Positions 1 through 11,375 of a DNA stretch of 64,000 bases are shown one piece after another. The stretch lies in assembly GCF_000247695.1 (NCBI RefSeq), contig NW_004624784.1, positions 13,457,675 to 13,521,674 of the forward strand, read 5' to 3'. The notes below the pieces were generated by a model. It made no database searches. It was given only the letters and a program-made list of their open reading frames with translations, and was not told where the DNA came from. Origin of the DNA: Heterocephalus glaber. Taxonomy: Eukaryota; Chordata; Mammalia; Rodentia; Bathyergidae. The stretch's first letter is position 1. Each line of letters starts with the position of its first letter. The translations under genes were made by a program, and so were the position numbers.

Positions 1-125
1 GAGGGGAAGGGGGAAAAATAAGAACCAAGAGAGATTATGTAAAGGTGCAAATTTCCAATGATGAATGTCATTATATTGTATACCTGAAATGTACCAATAA
101 AATTAAATTTTAAGAAAAAGAATAA
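1..125 (+). mobile_element. 5'-truncated L1 3' end (copy A)
   Basis: The block matches 27708-27836 closely. It shares AGAACCAAGAGAG, then CCAATGATGAATGTCATT and a terminal ATGTACCAATAAAA followed by an A-rich stretch. The tail resembles the 3' end of LINE-1 elements. The left edge is cut by the window. Confidence 0.5.
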
Positions 126-1209
126 TGGAAGTCAGATTTCATACTGTGGAGGAAAAGGAGTAACAAATATAAAAGGTGAGAATCTAGAATAAACCCTGTG
201 GTTTTAGATTAAAATTGAAGTTATTGGTATGAATTTCAGTTTTCTACATATAGAAATAAATGTAGATGTTTATGTATATATGTACTTCTGTCCACTAAAA
301 AGCCTGGGAGCCGCAATGTCCCCATATCAATGAGCACATCTACTACCAAGATGTTAGCTTCTAAATACCATCTTTCACTAAAGGGAACCAGAGTTTATTA
401 AAAAGATGGCTGATTTGGGGACAGGCAGGGAAAAAAACCCAAGCGAACTTGAAATCATTTTCCTACACCAAAACAACAAGAAGGAAAGGCCTAAGCAATA
501 ATGTCAGCATGTCAAAAAGACATATAAGCCAGATTCTACTGGTCAAATCATTGATCATTTGAGCATCAAAATAAACAATATTGTCACTGAATTCTAGGGT
601 TCTGGGGACTCCTTCTAGAGATTTTTTTCTAGGTCTTTGCTATCCTGAATAAAGAATTGTTCAAGACAAATGGAAAAGGTTTTATATTTACTGAGGTATT
701 AAGGCAGGAAAAGCAATCTGCTCTATAGAGTGAGTGCAGCCAATTAAATGTAGAAGCAGAAGTATCCTCTGCAGAGAGCAGTCCACTGAAGAAAGAGAGC
801 ACAGTGGCCAAGAGCTTAACAGCTTCCCTCTTTTCTATCCTCCACTCTTCAGGTTGACATCAAATCTAGGTCATCCTATCAAAAACCTGCTTGATTTCTT
901 GTGAGAAGAATTGAAGACCACATTTTCTGATTGGTCCCAGGTGCAGGGCTTGAGCCCATGTGTATCTCATACCCACATGCCCAGCTAGCTGATCACACCC
1001 TAATCTCCCACCTCAAATTAACTCATTGAATTAAATAGAAGGCATAAGTCCATACAAACATCAATTAATTAAAAGTTCAGTATGTAATGGGCTATTTGCA
1101 TAGTTTCAAATTATTCCCACAAATATTTTTTCAATTACAAAGAGGAAAAAATAATAATTTTACAAAGAGGAAGCCTGACAAAAACCCCTTTAATCATCAG
1201 TCGTGAAAC
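126..1209. other. Intergenic, nothing recognised
   Basis: AT-rich sequence without an open frame of note and without a repeat I can name. Confidence 0.5.
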
Positions 1210-1220
1210 ACAAAAATGGT

Positions 1221-1309
1221 AGGCCAGGGATTTAGCTCAAGTGGTTCTGCCGCCACCTGCCTCACAAGCACAAGGACCCGAGCTCTATCCCCAGTACCAA
1301 AAAAAAAAT
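1221..1309 (+). mobile_element. tRNA-derived SINE
   Basis: The body shows the A-box region (GGGATTTAGCTCAAGTGG), a B-box-like region and an A-rich tail. An exact 11-base TSD, ACAAAAATGGT, flanks it at 1210-1220 and 1310-1320. Confidence 0.92.
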
Positions 1310-1609
1310 ACAAAAATGGTGTGTCACTGGGAAGACACAATGAGAAGCCAGCATCACTTCTGGGACATTCCTGCCAAAGAAACACAGGCTGGGTCTGATC
1401 ATGAGGAAGCATCAGACAACCTCAAAATGAGGGCTGTTTTATAAAACAGCAGGTCTGTAATCTAGAATAAAAGTCATGAAAGCCAACAGAGGATTGAGAA
1501 AATATTCCAGGCCAAAGCAGACTAAAAAGACAACTCAATGCAACTTGTGATTCTGAGGTAAATAGAAGAAATAAAGACAAGTTAAAAGGAAAATCATACT
1601 TTTTTAAAT

Positions 1610-2060
1610 GAAAACTGCACCTTCAGGACACAAATCCAGTTTAAATTTTTTTCTCTTCTCCCAGAACACAGTAAGACTGAGCAATTCTCTTTCATCTGCA
1701 AATGGGTTTAGCCATTCCCTTTTGACTTGCAAATGGCCCTCTTCCACCTGTGAAAGTGGACTTTACCCTATGAGTGGACAATTATCTTTCTGTGGGTGAG
1801 CCATCCTGTCACCCACTAAGCCAAGACCAAGACTATAAATTGTCAAATTCCACAGAATTCTACCACCAAGAGCAGTGATGAACCCCAGTTCCAAACTGTA
1901 GTGTGCCTCTCTCTTAAGGATCCACACTCCACTCTTGAATGTGTATGAAAATTTCTGCCTAATAAAACCTTTCTTTTCTTTTTACTGATGGATCCTGAAA
2001 ATTTTTTTCTGTGATTGACGGGAGTCAGTGAACCTCCAAATATTCTACATTTGACATGAG
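1610..2060 (+). mobile_element. Probable solo LTR (family unknown)
   Basis: The order of signals is that of a retroviral LTR: an A/T promoter box CTATAAAT at about 1833 and an AATAAA signal at 1961-1966, followed by a T-rich stretch. No partner LTR is seen in the window, and the exact ends are uncertain. It lies just upstream of the provirus but does not resemble that provirus's own LTR. Confidence 0.42.
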
Positions 2061-2371
2061 TTAAGAGTCCTCACCTCAGCTTCAGGAACCTCCTCAGATC
2101 CAGTCTGGTGTCAATTCTGAACCAAATGCTTTTGCTATAAGAGCCATTATTGGGGCAACTGAAAAATAACTGAGGAGTAAATGAAAGTAGTGCATTGATA
2201 ATAATTTTCTGATTTTCACTATTGTACCATGATAATGTAGAAACTATATTCTAAAGTGCACATGAGTGACAGGGCATCAAGTCAGTAAGATACTCAAATC
2301 ACTCAGGCAAAAACTATTTTGGTTGGGTTTTTGTTATTATGTTGCTTTATATATAGTTCACCGAGGCAGGA

Positions 2372-2800
2372 GATTATTAGGGCATGGTGAAGACTGGCTG
2401 GGGAAGTAGTCCTGACCTGTTAATTAGAAAATCCCAGGACACATGGGCAGAGCAGCTACCAAAACCCTGCATGTGGACTTCTCATGAAAATTCAAGCAGG
2501 TTTTTGACAGGATGGCCTAGACCTGATGTCAGCTTGAGGAGTGGGAGATACAAAAAGGACCATCAACATGGAGCTTTTTGCCACTGTGCTCTCTTTTGCA
2601 TGGTGTCCACTCTCTGTAGGGTGTACTGGTTTTCCTACTTTTACTTGGCCCAAACACAGTCTGCAGCACATGTCTCTTTTCCTACCTTTAATGAATGTAA
2701 ATGTTTGCTATCATTTATATTTGTCTTGACTAACTCTTTGTTCATGATAGAAAGACTCTAGAAACCATCTCCAGGAGACTTCAGCACCCTAAAACCGGGT
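2372..2800 (+). repeat. 5' LTR of the provirus
   Basis: Shares long near-identical stretches with 6928-7228: GGGCATGGTGAAGACTGGCT, GGAGATACAAAAAG, GAGCTTTTTGCCACTGTG and CCTACTTTTACTTGGCCCAA. The spacing of these blocks is similar in both copies. The right end is uncertain. Confidence 0.75.
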
Positions 2801-3045
2801 AACGTATTTGACCAGCCAGCCAGGAGCAGGTAAGGCCCTTTTGGGCACATTTTTATTGTCATTTCTCTCTAAAATCTATGGCTGAGAAGGTATTTTTCTT
2901 TCTCTCTCATTCCCCTTAGAAAAGCTCCAATCTCCTTCTCATTCCTTCTCCCTCAGGATGAGCTTTCATTCTTGAGAGGGCCTGAATCCTTTTTGATTAC
3001 TGGGGAGAGGCAGGAAGCTAGAGGGTGGTAAAAATTAATGGAACT

Positions 3046-3139
3046 AGGGGCCAGGAATTTAGCTCAGTGGTTCCACCACCTTCCTTGCAAGTGGAAGGAC
3101 CTAAGTTCGATCCCCCGGTACCAAAAAAAAAAAAATTGT
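3046..3139 (+). mobile_element. tRNA-derived SINE in the provirus
   Basis: Standard body and A-tail. An exact 15-base TSD, AAAATTAATGGAACT, lies at 3031-3045 and 3140-3154. Confidence 0.93.
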
Positions 3140-3649
3140 AAAATTAATGGAACTCAGATAACTTTCTCAGGGCATCAGGAACAACTTCCTAGTGTGTTGC
3201 ACCATGTGGAATGGGGGAGGGGGAACACATGGCCTCTGTATCTTTCCCAGTCAGTAAGAGGCCCTTAAGTCCACCTCACATTTATCTCCCCTTTTCTTTC
3301 TTCTCTTTCTCATTTTGAGTCAATCATTGTGGTAAAAAGCAGCCAGAGAGCCTGTTATTAACCTAGTCACAGAACAGATCATTCAGGTTCCATATGTGTA
3401 GCCTAGAATTTAGTATGCCTTTTTGTCCTCATGTTTCTGTTCTCCATGATACTTTACTCAGCTTTCTCACTCTTTTGTGAAAAATAGCTATTAGTAACTT
3501 GGTCTTCTGCCTGAGTAGCTACCTCCCCAGTTTATTACTTTTTGTGCTCAAAGTCTCTTCTGTGCATTTCCCCTAGATGGCCTTTTATCTCTGGGTATCA
3601 TTAGCGAGTTGCTCTCTCAGGGTCTTGTTTCATCCCGGTCTACCTTTTA

Positions 3650-3795
3650 CCATGATTGGCAGTCATTTTGGTTTATCATGTGAGTTAGTCACATGGACTG
3701 GCCATTTTGGTTCATCCCATGGGTAGGCCACATGGATTTGTCCATGTTTGTCAGTCATTTTACTTAGTCACATGAGTCAGTCATATAGTTCTGAC
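3650..3795 (+). repeat. Imperfect tandem repeats in the proviral leader
   Basis: About three units of roughly 40-50 bases share GGCAGTCATTTTGGTT, a CATG-containing middle and GTCACATGGA-like ends. They lie between the 5' LTR and the gag remnant. Confidence 0.5.
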
Positions 3796-4859
3796 ATGCT
3801 TGTTTGCCACTTTTTTTTTTTCTACTGGCCTCCAGGTCACCCAGAAATCTCACCCTTGTAGATAGGAGCTAAGCTTCTTATTTTAGGGAATATATGACCC
3901 TCCTCCCCTCTTCTCTTTTGAATTGGGTTAGATCTTTCCCCTGTTTTTCTAACAGCAATTCAGGTAAATAAAAACATGCCTGATAGCCTGAACAGAAAAA
4001 AGGAATAGCCAGTCAAACTCACCTCAAGTGGCTGTGAGTATGCAAAAGGAGAGCCAACTTTGTTCTTAGAACACTTTATGATTTGTTGGTTTGTTGGTTT
4101 GTTTGTTTGTTTGTTTTTTAAGAAGTTTCTGGTTCTACTGCATTAAACCAGGGATATTGTTTCTCAAGTGGCTAAGGGAGTCCTTGGCCAGGGGACTCTA
4201 CCCTGATCCATAAGCAGGGAAGCTCTAGCCTGATCTTATGGGAGTTTCTAAAGGAGACTCTGAGCATGCTCCATTCTTTCCTCTAAGTAGTCAGTGGACC
4301 AATGCTACAGATCTGAGCAAGCTTGCCATTACCCTGAAGAAGTCATAGTGGGCCACAAGGTATGGAGAGTTCTAGGAAAAAATAAATAAGAAGGCACCAA
4401 TGTCACTTACTTTGCCAGAGATGTCTGGTAATACAATTGAGTCTCATGGAGGATGCTCTGGGAATTCAGTGGACTTGCATCCTTCTTGGGGTACGGGGTG
4501 CCCTCTGAAGGGCTCCAAACCTAGTCTTGCTCTCTCCACAGGCCTCATGCAGGTAGTTGGAGCCCCAGAGGCTCCACCCTTGTCTTTATTACTGCAATAC
4601 TGTTTGGGTCTAGTAACTAGGCAAGTGATAGGTACAGAATGGCAGTCTAAATTGAGGTTTGAAATCCCTTATGTTCAGGCTCTCATGGCTCTTTATCTCT
4701 GTAAAGGCCCAAGTCTCATAGTACTTAAAGAAACCTACAAAGAAGAAAAATTGTATGTTTGATGAGCCTGTCCACAGACAACTACCTATCTCTCAGGGGG
4801 ATATAGGTCTCTCCCACTTGTTTTGTCCAGTGGCTAGCACACCAGAGAGACCCAGTATT

Positions 4860-5200
4860 TTCAAAAGACCCTGGTAGGTTTGCAGATGGGGCCTTAGGAC
4901 CTCATGACCCAATTGCTGGACATGGTCTTTTCTGTGTTCAATAATCAAGATCTACATGAGGGTAAAAGGAAAAAGGCTGAGAAAAAAAGATAGGCCAAAA
5001 TTGTGGCTGTTGTAATTGGCAATGCTTTAAGCACACCCAAATCATCGAAAGAAAAACCTGGGGCCAATCAAAGACTATGAGAAACTTGGACACTGGGCAC
5101 ATGAGTATACCCAGCCACCAAAATGTCTAACTCATGGCACTGGAAGATTGACTGTCCTTGCTTCCAGAGAGGGGATAGGCCAGCCAAAATCCTTACCACC
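4860..5200 (+). pseudogene. ERV gag C-terminus with nucleocapsid zinc-knuckle remnant
   Basis: A translated stretch near 4900-5015 resembles the basic, charged end of a gammaretroviral capsid. It is followed by remnants of the single nucleocapsid zinc knuckle, including the His-Trp ... Asp-Cys-Pro ending at about 5139-5158. Frame breaks separate the pieces. The upstream open frame 4400-4762 probably belongs to the gag interior, but I cannot match it to a domain. Confidence 0.55.
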
Positions 5201-5289
5201 ACCACCCCCACACTCTGCTGAAGAGGTCCACAGAGGACCAGGGGAACTTGCAATGCCCCTCTCACAGACATCTTCTTCTCCTGTGAGAA

Positions 5290-5560
5290 ACCCTGAGTGA
5301 CCTTGGATTTTATGGATAAGCAATTTCAATTCTGTTTTTAACTTCCTTTTCTGGAAAATCTTCCTCTAGATCTAGAGTCATAATTGGGGTTAAGGAAAGC
5401 CCTAGTCAGAGTTTCTTTACTCCTCCTTTAACATGTCAATTCAAAAGTCAAATGTTTAACCATGAGTTTTTAATTGTCCCACAGTGTCCTAAACCCTTAC
5501 TAGGAAGATATTTACTGGCAAACTGGGGGCAATTTTCCAATTCTGGCAAAAGCCAAAGCA
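5290..5560 (+). pseudogene. ERV protease remnant
   Basis: The open stretch 5452-5643 begins with a His-Glu-Phe-Leu-Ile-Val-Pro run and a Pro-Leu-Leu-Gly-Arg motif typical of the C-terminal part of the gammaretroviral aspartic protease. The N-terminal part with the catalytic aspartate is not recognisable. A stop closes the frame before any reverse transcriptase. Confidence 0.68.
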
Positions 5561-5649
5561 GATTTTACCTACTGGGACTATGCCAGACCATTCTTCCAGA
5601 CACAACTGAGGTTACCATGAAGACTTGCATTCTACTCTTGTGAACAGGT

Positions 5650-6120
5650 GATTTTCCAGACCTATTCAGGCAGAACATCAATTACCTACCCCTCCAAGAC
5701 CCTGAGGAGGTGTGGTTAACCTGTGAAAATAGCTTTGTCCAAGAAGGATATCAAAAGGTAGATAATGCAGTGGTCAGTTTGCAACACGTCACTGAGGCCG
5801 AACCTCTTCCCCAAGGGACCTCTGCTCGAAGAGCAAAGCTCATAACTCTTACCCAGGAAGGTTAGGCTAAACATCTATACTGACTTCAAATATGCCTTTC
5901 TGGTGCTTCATGCCCATGCAGCAATCTAGAAAGAAAGGAGGTTGCTAACTAATAACCAATTATCTATAAAATACAAGTAGGAAATTCTACAACTCTCAGA
6001 GGTAATCTATCTTCCTAAGCAGGTCACTGTCATTCATTGCAAGGGACCCCAAAGAGACATGTCTAAAGTCTCTTTGGGAAATCAAAAGGCTAGTTGAAAG
6101 GCAAAAAGGGCAGCCTTACA
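5650..6120 (+). pseudogene. ERV RNase H remnant
   Basis: Translation of about 5650-5870 gives the start of a gammaretroviral RNase H-type domain: a Ser-Phe-Val-Gln-Glu-Gly block, then a Gly-Thr-Ser-Ala-Arg-Arg-Ala-Lys-Leu block near 5815-5850. In-frame stops and frame changes follow, and the domain end is traceable to about 6050. It starts about 100 bases after the protease remnant, so the whole reverse-transcriptase palm is absent. Confidence 0.72.
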
Positions 6121-6129
6121 GCCCCTTAA

Positions 6130-6800
6130 GACCCTAGCTTTATTCCTAGTTCCAGAGGAACCAATAAAATGGTTCTTCCTCAAAGGGTACAGTGAAAAGC
6201 TGCAAAAATTCTACACAGGAAGTGATCACTTGAATTTTCACAGGACTAGGAAGAAAGCTAGGAAGAAGCTCCTGTGCAGCTCTGGAAGACCTAAGGTTCT
6301 GCTTCAAAAAGCAAGACTCCAGTACTATTTCAGGTACAGATAAATAAATGAGCACTTGTATTGAGGCTCCTGTTTTTAATTAGATATATAATGTGGGTAA
6401 TCTTGCTAAGGCTATGGCTCTCAGGCTCTCAATAATTTGTCTAACATCCCTCCCTGCCATACTTTCTCCTCCACAGGAAGCATGGAAATCTGACCTGCTT
6501 TTTCTCACATTTAGGCTCTACATCTCCAACAAAATAGTAATGTTACTCTTGACAAATCCACCAAGATTTCTCCCATTGACTATGTGGCTCATATAAACAG
6601 TAGCATTCTTCTTATTGTCTTCTATCAAAGACTGACAGAAAAATCTGACAGATTTTCTTTTTCTTCAAGCCAACCTGGGAGCCACAACACCTCAAGGTAG
6701 TTGGAGAGCACATAATCACAAGTAGATAGGCCCTACAGCCCTTTTCAGCATGAAGTAGCTATATGAAGATGGAAATCTTCACTCCCTCAGTACCTCATAA
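6130..6800 (+). other. Proviral interior, unassignable
   Basis: This stretch lies where integrase and envelope should be, between RNase H and the 3' LTR. I recognise no domain on either strand; it is probably decayed or replaced viral sequence. Confidence 0.4.
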
Positions 6801-6814
6801 AGAATCATAGGGAT

Positions 6815-6881
6815 TCCACCACCTACTTTATAAGCCCAAGGTCCCGAGTTCAACCCCTGGTATCCCAAAAAAAAAAAAAAA
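6815..6881 (+). mobile_element. tRNA-derived SINE, 5'-truncated
   Basis: Only the second half of the SINE is present (CCACCACCTACTTTATAAGC to the A-tail). Near-matching flanks AAGAATCATAGGGATT and AAGAATTATGGGGATT act as the TSD, indicating a truncated insertion and not later loss. Confidence 0.8.
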
Positions 6882-6919
6882 AGAATTATGGGGATTTCTA
6901 TCTCTCAAGAGGAAATGAA

Positions 6920-7228
6920 GCAGATTAGGGCATGGTGAAGACTGGCTGGGGAAGTAGGAACAGCCTGTTAATTTCAAAATCCAGGACAACACAGTGCAGT
7001 TCCCAAAGTGCATATGGACTTCTTATGAGAACATGAACAAGTTATCAGTAGGACAGCCTAGACCTGACATCAGCCTGAGGAGCGGGAGATACAAAAAGAC
7101 AATCCAACATCGAGCTTTTTGCCACTGTGTTCTCTCTTACACAGAGCTCCACTCTCGCCCTATGCAATATATTTGTTTTCCTACTTTTACTTGGCCCAAA
7201 CTCACTCTACCAAGCATGTTTCTTTCTC
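6920..7228 (+). repeat. 3' LTR of the provirus, truncated
   Basis: Direct-orientation partner of 2372-2760. A minus-strand B1 SINE follows from about 7230, so the U5-like end is lost or separated. The many differences between the two LTRs indicate an old insertion. Confidence 0.72.
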
Positions 7229-7229
7229 T

Positions 7230-7422
7230 ATCTTTAGGTTTTGTTTTGGTTTTTGGTTTTTGTTTTGTTTTGTTTTTGTTTTTGAGACAGGGTCTCTCCC
7301 TTTGTCGTTCAGGCTGGCCCTGAACTCATTATGTAGCTAGGCTGGCCTCAGACTCACAGTGATCCACCTGCCTCAGCCTCCTGAGTGCTGGGATTACAGG
7401 TGTGCACCACCACACCCAGATC
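7230..7422 (-). mobile_element. B1-type SINE, antisense
   Basis: A T-rich start (the reversed tail), then GAGACAGGGTCTCTCCC and a 3' end reading GCTGGGATTACAGGTGTGC: a reversed 7SL-derived B1. It sits at the right end of the provirus. Confidence 0.9.
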
Positions 7423-8435
7423 TCAACAATTTTAGTGACAGAAAGTCTTTATCTGTTTTATGTAAGTTAGCCTTTTTAGTATATGTGCTGCTGAAGTGAG
7501 CACATAAGTTAGCCTTTTTAATTTAAAGATCTATCTGAGGGATTGTTCATGGCTACAAATTATCAAGGATTCTAGAAGTCAAAGACTTTGTGGAATTTTT
7601 AAAAAATCTATCCTACAATTTGAGTCAGTCCTTTGTCATGTGTTTCCCTAATTTAAAGCTTTAAAAGGCAATGTTTAAACAGGTTTAGATTTGAGAAGCC
7701 TGTCTGTGGTTTCTTCTGCATTTCTTTATATATCACCTTCTTAGTACAATCAAAGGGCTTTTCTGTTGTTGTTGTAGTTGTTGTGATGGTAATGTTTAGC
7801 TTCCTGACAATGTCCTTGTAAAATCAAGAAAGTCTAGACCAAGACTTACATCCACTCAAACATGGATTGCTTAACAGAATTTGGTTAATAATCTCTTGAT
7901 AAGAGTTGAAAAGAGAAGTGTCTTCTCTCTTAGTGCTCTTCAGATGAAGATTTAAAAGTTCAAAAGACTCTCAGCAAGAAATCACTTACAAAATGATAGA
8001 ATCTCCTGGCAGTATAGAACAGAGGTTAAGTGATGGGTTCTTGTGCCTGACAGATATGACTTTGATCTCAGCTTTACCAAGTACTTACAATGTGTTCTTG
8101 AACAAGATACTTAATCTTAAACAGAAAAATAAAAGTACCCACCACTTGGAATTATTGCAGATTTATTTGAAATAATCCATATCAACCACAAAAGAAACAG
8201 TAAATATTAGTTGTTCTTGATTCCTTGTTTTTTTAATTGTAACTATCTTAATTTATATTCCTAGTCTCACAATTGCAATTATGAGTTAAAACAGGCTTAG
8301 GAATCACAATGTCAAGGGTAAAAGCAAGAAATGGCTATTTTCTATATTAACCAAGACATTCATCGCTAGAATGACAGAAGAGTCAACCACCTTACTACAA
8401 CACTAGCCCTGAGACAGATGAGCAGTACCTGCCTC
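7423..8435. other. Intergenic, nothing recognised
   Basis: AT-rich sequence. There is a short TTG-rich tract near 7764-7782 but no gene or named repeat. Confidence 0.5.
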
Positions 8436-8439
8436 TTCC

Positions 8440-9285
8440 CTTTTTCCTGCAGTGACTAAAAGAGGGCATGGGAAGGGGTGTGGTTTAGTTGATGACTGTA
8501 ACAAACCTCCCCCTTGCTTCACTTCTCTCATCCTCCTTCCCCTGGGGATGGACTGGGACATCTTGCCTCATTGTGCTCCCAGGTTACTTCACAGCCACTC
8601 TCCAGGCTGCTCTGACAGAAGTTGTGGCTGGGGTAGCTACAGTGCTCCTCACCTACCCATGCTCCTCCAGGCAAGAAGCAGAAGGGAAACTGCCCCTAAT
8701 GTGGCAAATATCAGAAAAGGATCCTTTCTGTTTCTATAACAAATACCTGAAACAATTATTAACGACCCTAACCTCCCCAAACCCTTGTAAGCCGTGAATA
8801 ACATAGCTAGCCCTCCTAAAGATTTCCCAGTTTTAGCCCCATTATTTTTGCAGAAACATAACAGCTTCCCGGATGACAGCTGAAACTACCCTGAAAGCCC
8901 TGCACTCATTCCAAGAGAAGTGTGCCCTGACAATAGCAGGCTTGAACTGAACTAAACATTAGAATTAAATTTGGACCAATCGGTAAGCTTGCATTAGAAG
9001 GGTTGAGTTTAGACCAATTTGGACCAATTGGCAGGCTAAAATTTGGATCAAGCATAGGACTCTTGCTGCTATATATGCAGCACTCTTCTCACAGTTTTGG
9101 GGAGTAGTCAAGGAGATCTCCTTCTTGTGCATGGACCTCCCTGCTCTGTAGCAGCAGGCTGTGTTCAAATAAAGCCAGTGGCCCTGTAAACTTACTCATG
9201 ATTTATTTCTTGAGTAATGTTGCTCAGATCTTCCTATAAATCTACTTGGAATTCTTATTTCAAATAGTGCAGACAGAATGCTTCC
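8440..9285 (+). mobile_element. Solo LTR, family X copy 1
   Basis: It begins near TGACTAAAAG and contains GGGGTGTGGTTTAGTTG, a TATA-like GCTATATATGC at about 9069 and an AATAAA signal at about 9166. It ends around GTGCAGACAGAATGC. The start and end regions align with 10735-11375, showing the same family in the same direction. Confidence 0.65.
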
Positions 9286-9302
9286 TTTAAAAAGAGCTAT
9301 AA

Positions 9303-9441
9303 GTCAGGTGTGGTGGCAAATGCCCATAATCCCAGCACTCCGGAGGCTGAGGCAGGAGGATCACCATGAAGTAGGGGCTACATAGTGAGTTTAAGGCTAG
9401 CCTAAACTGCACAGTGAGACAATGTCCAAAAAAAAAAAAAA
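9303..9441 (+). mobile_element. B1-type SINE
   Basis: 7SL-derived body (CAGGTGTGGTGGCAAATGCC, CCCAGCACTCCGGAGGCTGA) ending in a long A-tail. Confidence 0.9.
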
Positions 9442-10079
9442 GAAAAGCTTTAATCACCTGGAGCTATTAACCCTGAAGAGTCCCAGAGACCACTAGCCAA
9501 TGAAGATCAGTGATCAAGACCAGCACCCAGCAACTGGCAGTCGAGCAATGGTGTTCAGTACTAACCAGTGTCAACTGGTAGCATTGAGGCCCAGAGCTAT
9601 AGCACTAAGGACTGAAGGCCATTAGACCTCAAAACCCAGAACTACTAGCAGATCTACTCTTTGCAGTTCATGATTCCTATCCAAATTGAACAAAAGAACC
9701 CTTAACTGATTGGCAACAGCTGAAGGACAGAGCAATCAGTGAAACTTCCCTTGGGATACGAGTCCATTAAGCTTTCAGTTAGTAAGGCCAAGTTGTAGTT
9801 TTGAAGAGAAGGAGGAGTTGAGGAGTTTGAAAAGAAGGGAGGAATTTTTTTTCTGAAATTGATTTAACTTTTCTTCTAGTTCCACATTAGTCCCACCCCT
9901 TCCCTCACAAGGCCTGGCAGAAGCATTTATTCCCACACTCAAAAAGTACCTTTGGGGTTCTCACTATGTGCTGGGCTCCATGCCCAGTCTTCACTAGGTG
10001 TGGAGTAACCAAGACAGAGGAACCCTGCTGTCATGAAGCTATGTTCCCTGGGGAAGTATATTAAACAGATCATCACCCT

Positions 10080-10600
10080 AGTAATTGGTTGTTAAAAACA
10101 TGTGTAGGAATAAGTACAAGGGATCAGGGTGCCAGTAGAACCAAGGGAACTGAACAGGTCTAGGAGTTTAGAAAAAGCCTTCCTGAATTTGACATTTAAG
10201 CAATACCTGACAGATGATAGGAATTAAAAAATAAGTTTAGAACAGTATTTTAGGCCAAGAAAACTACATGTGTAAAGGCCTTGAAATAGAGAAGAGTATA
10301 AGACATGAACAATAAAAGTTCGAAAGATTTATGTAAGGCTAGCATTCATGTTGGTGTGGGTCAAGGAGTGGGAGTAGAACAAGGAATGGAGAATGAGAGG
10401 GAGGGGCACAAAGAGATAAACAGGGTCTTGTAATCTATGGTAAGGATTTTATGCTTTATTGTAATAACAGTAGAAAACTGCCCAAGCATTTAAGCAGCGT
10501 GATGTCATGACTACATGTATCCTTTCTTAAAACCACTCTGGCTGCCAGCTATAGAATAAATTACAGCAGGAAAAATAGAGGAAAGGAGAACAGTTGGGAG
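10080..10600 (+). repeat. Ancient interspersed repeat, family not named
   Basis: Phrases such as TGTGTAAAGGCCTTGAAATAG, TAAGGATTTTATGCTTTATT and ACCACTCTGGCTGCC are familiar from an old repeat common to many mammalian genomes. I cannot name the family with confidence. Confidence 0.4.
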
Positions 10601-10734
10601 GCAAGATGAGTTGACTTGACTTTGACTAATTATTATCTTCACTGTAGGATACATGGAAAGAGTACCAAACATCCTAATATCTGTACAGGTCGCTATGGTA
10701 GGAAGGATACTGACATAGAGAAGAAGCATCTGAC

Positions 10735-11375
10735 TCTCTCATTTTTCCCCTCCCAGCTGGAGGGGGGTGTGGCTTAGTTGGCAGCTGTCTGCCCCTCCCT
10801 CTTGCTTCCCTTTGCTCCCCCTTACATCCTAATAGACTAGGACAGTTTGCTTCAGTGTCCTCCCTGACTATGTAACAGTGTCCTCCCTGCCTATCAAACT
10901 GCCATTCTCCACTCCAACATGTGTGGAGCCAGGGAGCATGGTGCCTCCCTCCAACGCCCCCCCTCCTCGGTCACTTAGGATGATATTGTTGCATTTTTGA
11001 ATATCAGAGAAGGCACCCTTGAGTGGCTAAGATCAGGAGGGGAAGGATCTAGGCCTTATTTGCATACCCAACATTCACAGCAAGTATTCTAGAAGATTCT
11101 CTAATTTCAGCCCTCAACCTCACTGAAACAAGCCTGTAAGTTGCTACATAAGTAGTACTTCCTAGGCATTCTTTGGGTTTTAGTCTATGAGGATTCCTTT
11201 CTATGTAGCGTGTCTTCACTCTGTACTATGCCATAAACCCTATTAAAATAAGGTCTTGCTCTGTTCCTGTAAACCTATTCATGACTTACATCTCAGGTAC
11301 TGGGGACTCTAAAGCTCCTATAAATCTATTTGAGATTTTTATCCTGAGCAGTGTGGACAGAGCAGCTGTTTCCAA
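10735..11375 (+). mobile_element. Solo LTR, family X copy 2
   Basis: It opens with GGGGTGTGGCTTAGTTGGCAG, shares CCTATAAATCTA-TTG with copy 1 near its end, and closes near GTGTGGACAGAGCAGC. Copy 1 and copy 2 are about 1.4 kb apart. The DNA between them holds a B1 and an older repeat, not proviral genes, so they look like separate insertions. Confidence 0.62.

Larger units (their letters stand above)
2360..7228 (+). mobile_element. Degraded class I endogenous retrovirus (provirus)
   Basis: Two related terminal blocks, about 2372-2760 and 6928-7228, flank an interior with recognisable gammaretrovirus-like gag end, protease and RNase H in the right order on the + strand. All coding parts carry stops and frame breaks. 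The reverse-transcriptase core is missing between protease and RNase H, and no envelope is recognisable. Two tRNA-SINEs (3046-3139 and about 6815-6880) have inserted since, and a minus-strand B1 has cut the end of the right LTR. This is an old, non-functional copy. Confidence 0.8.
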
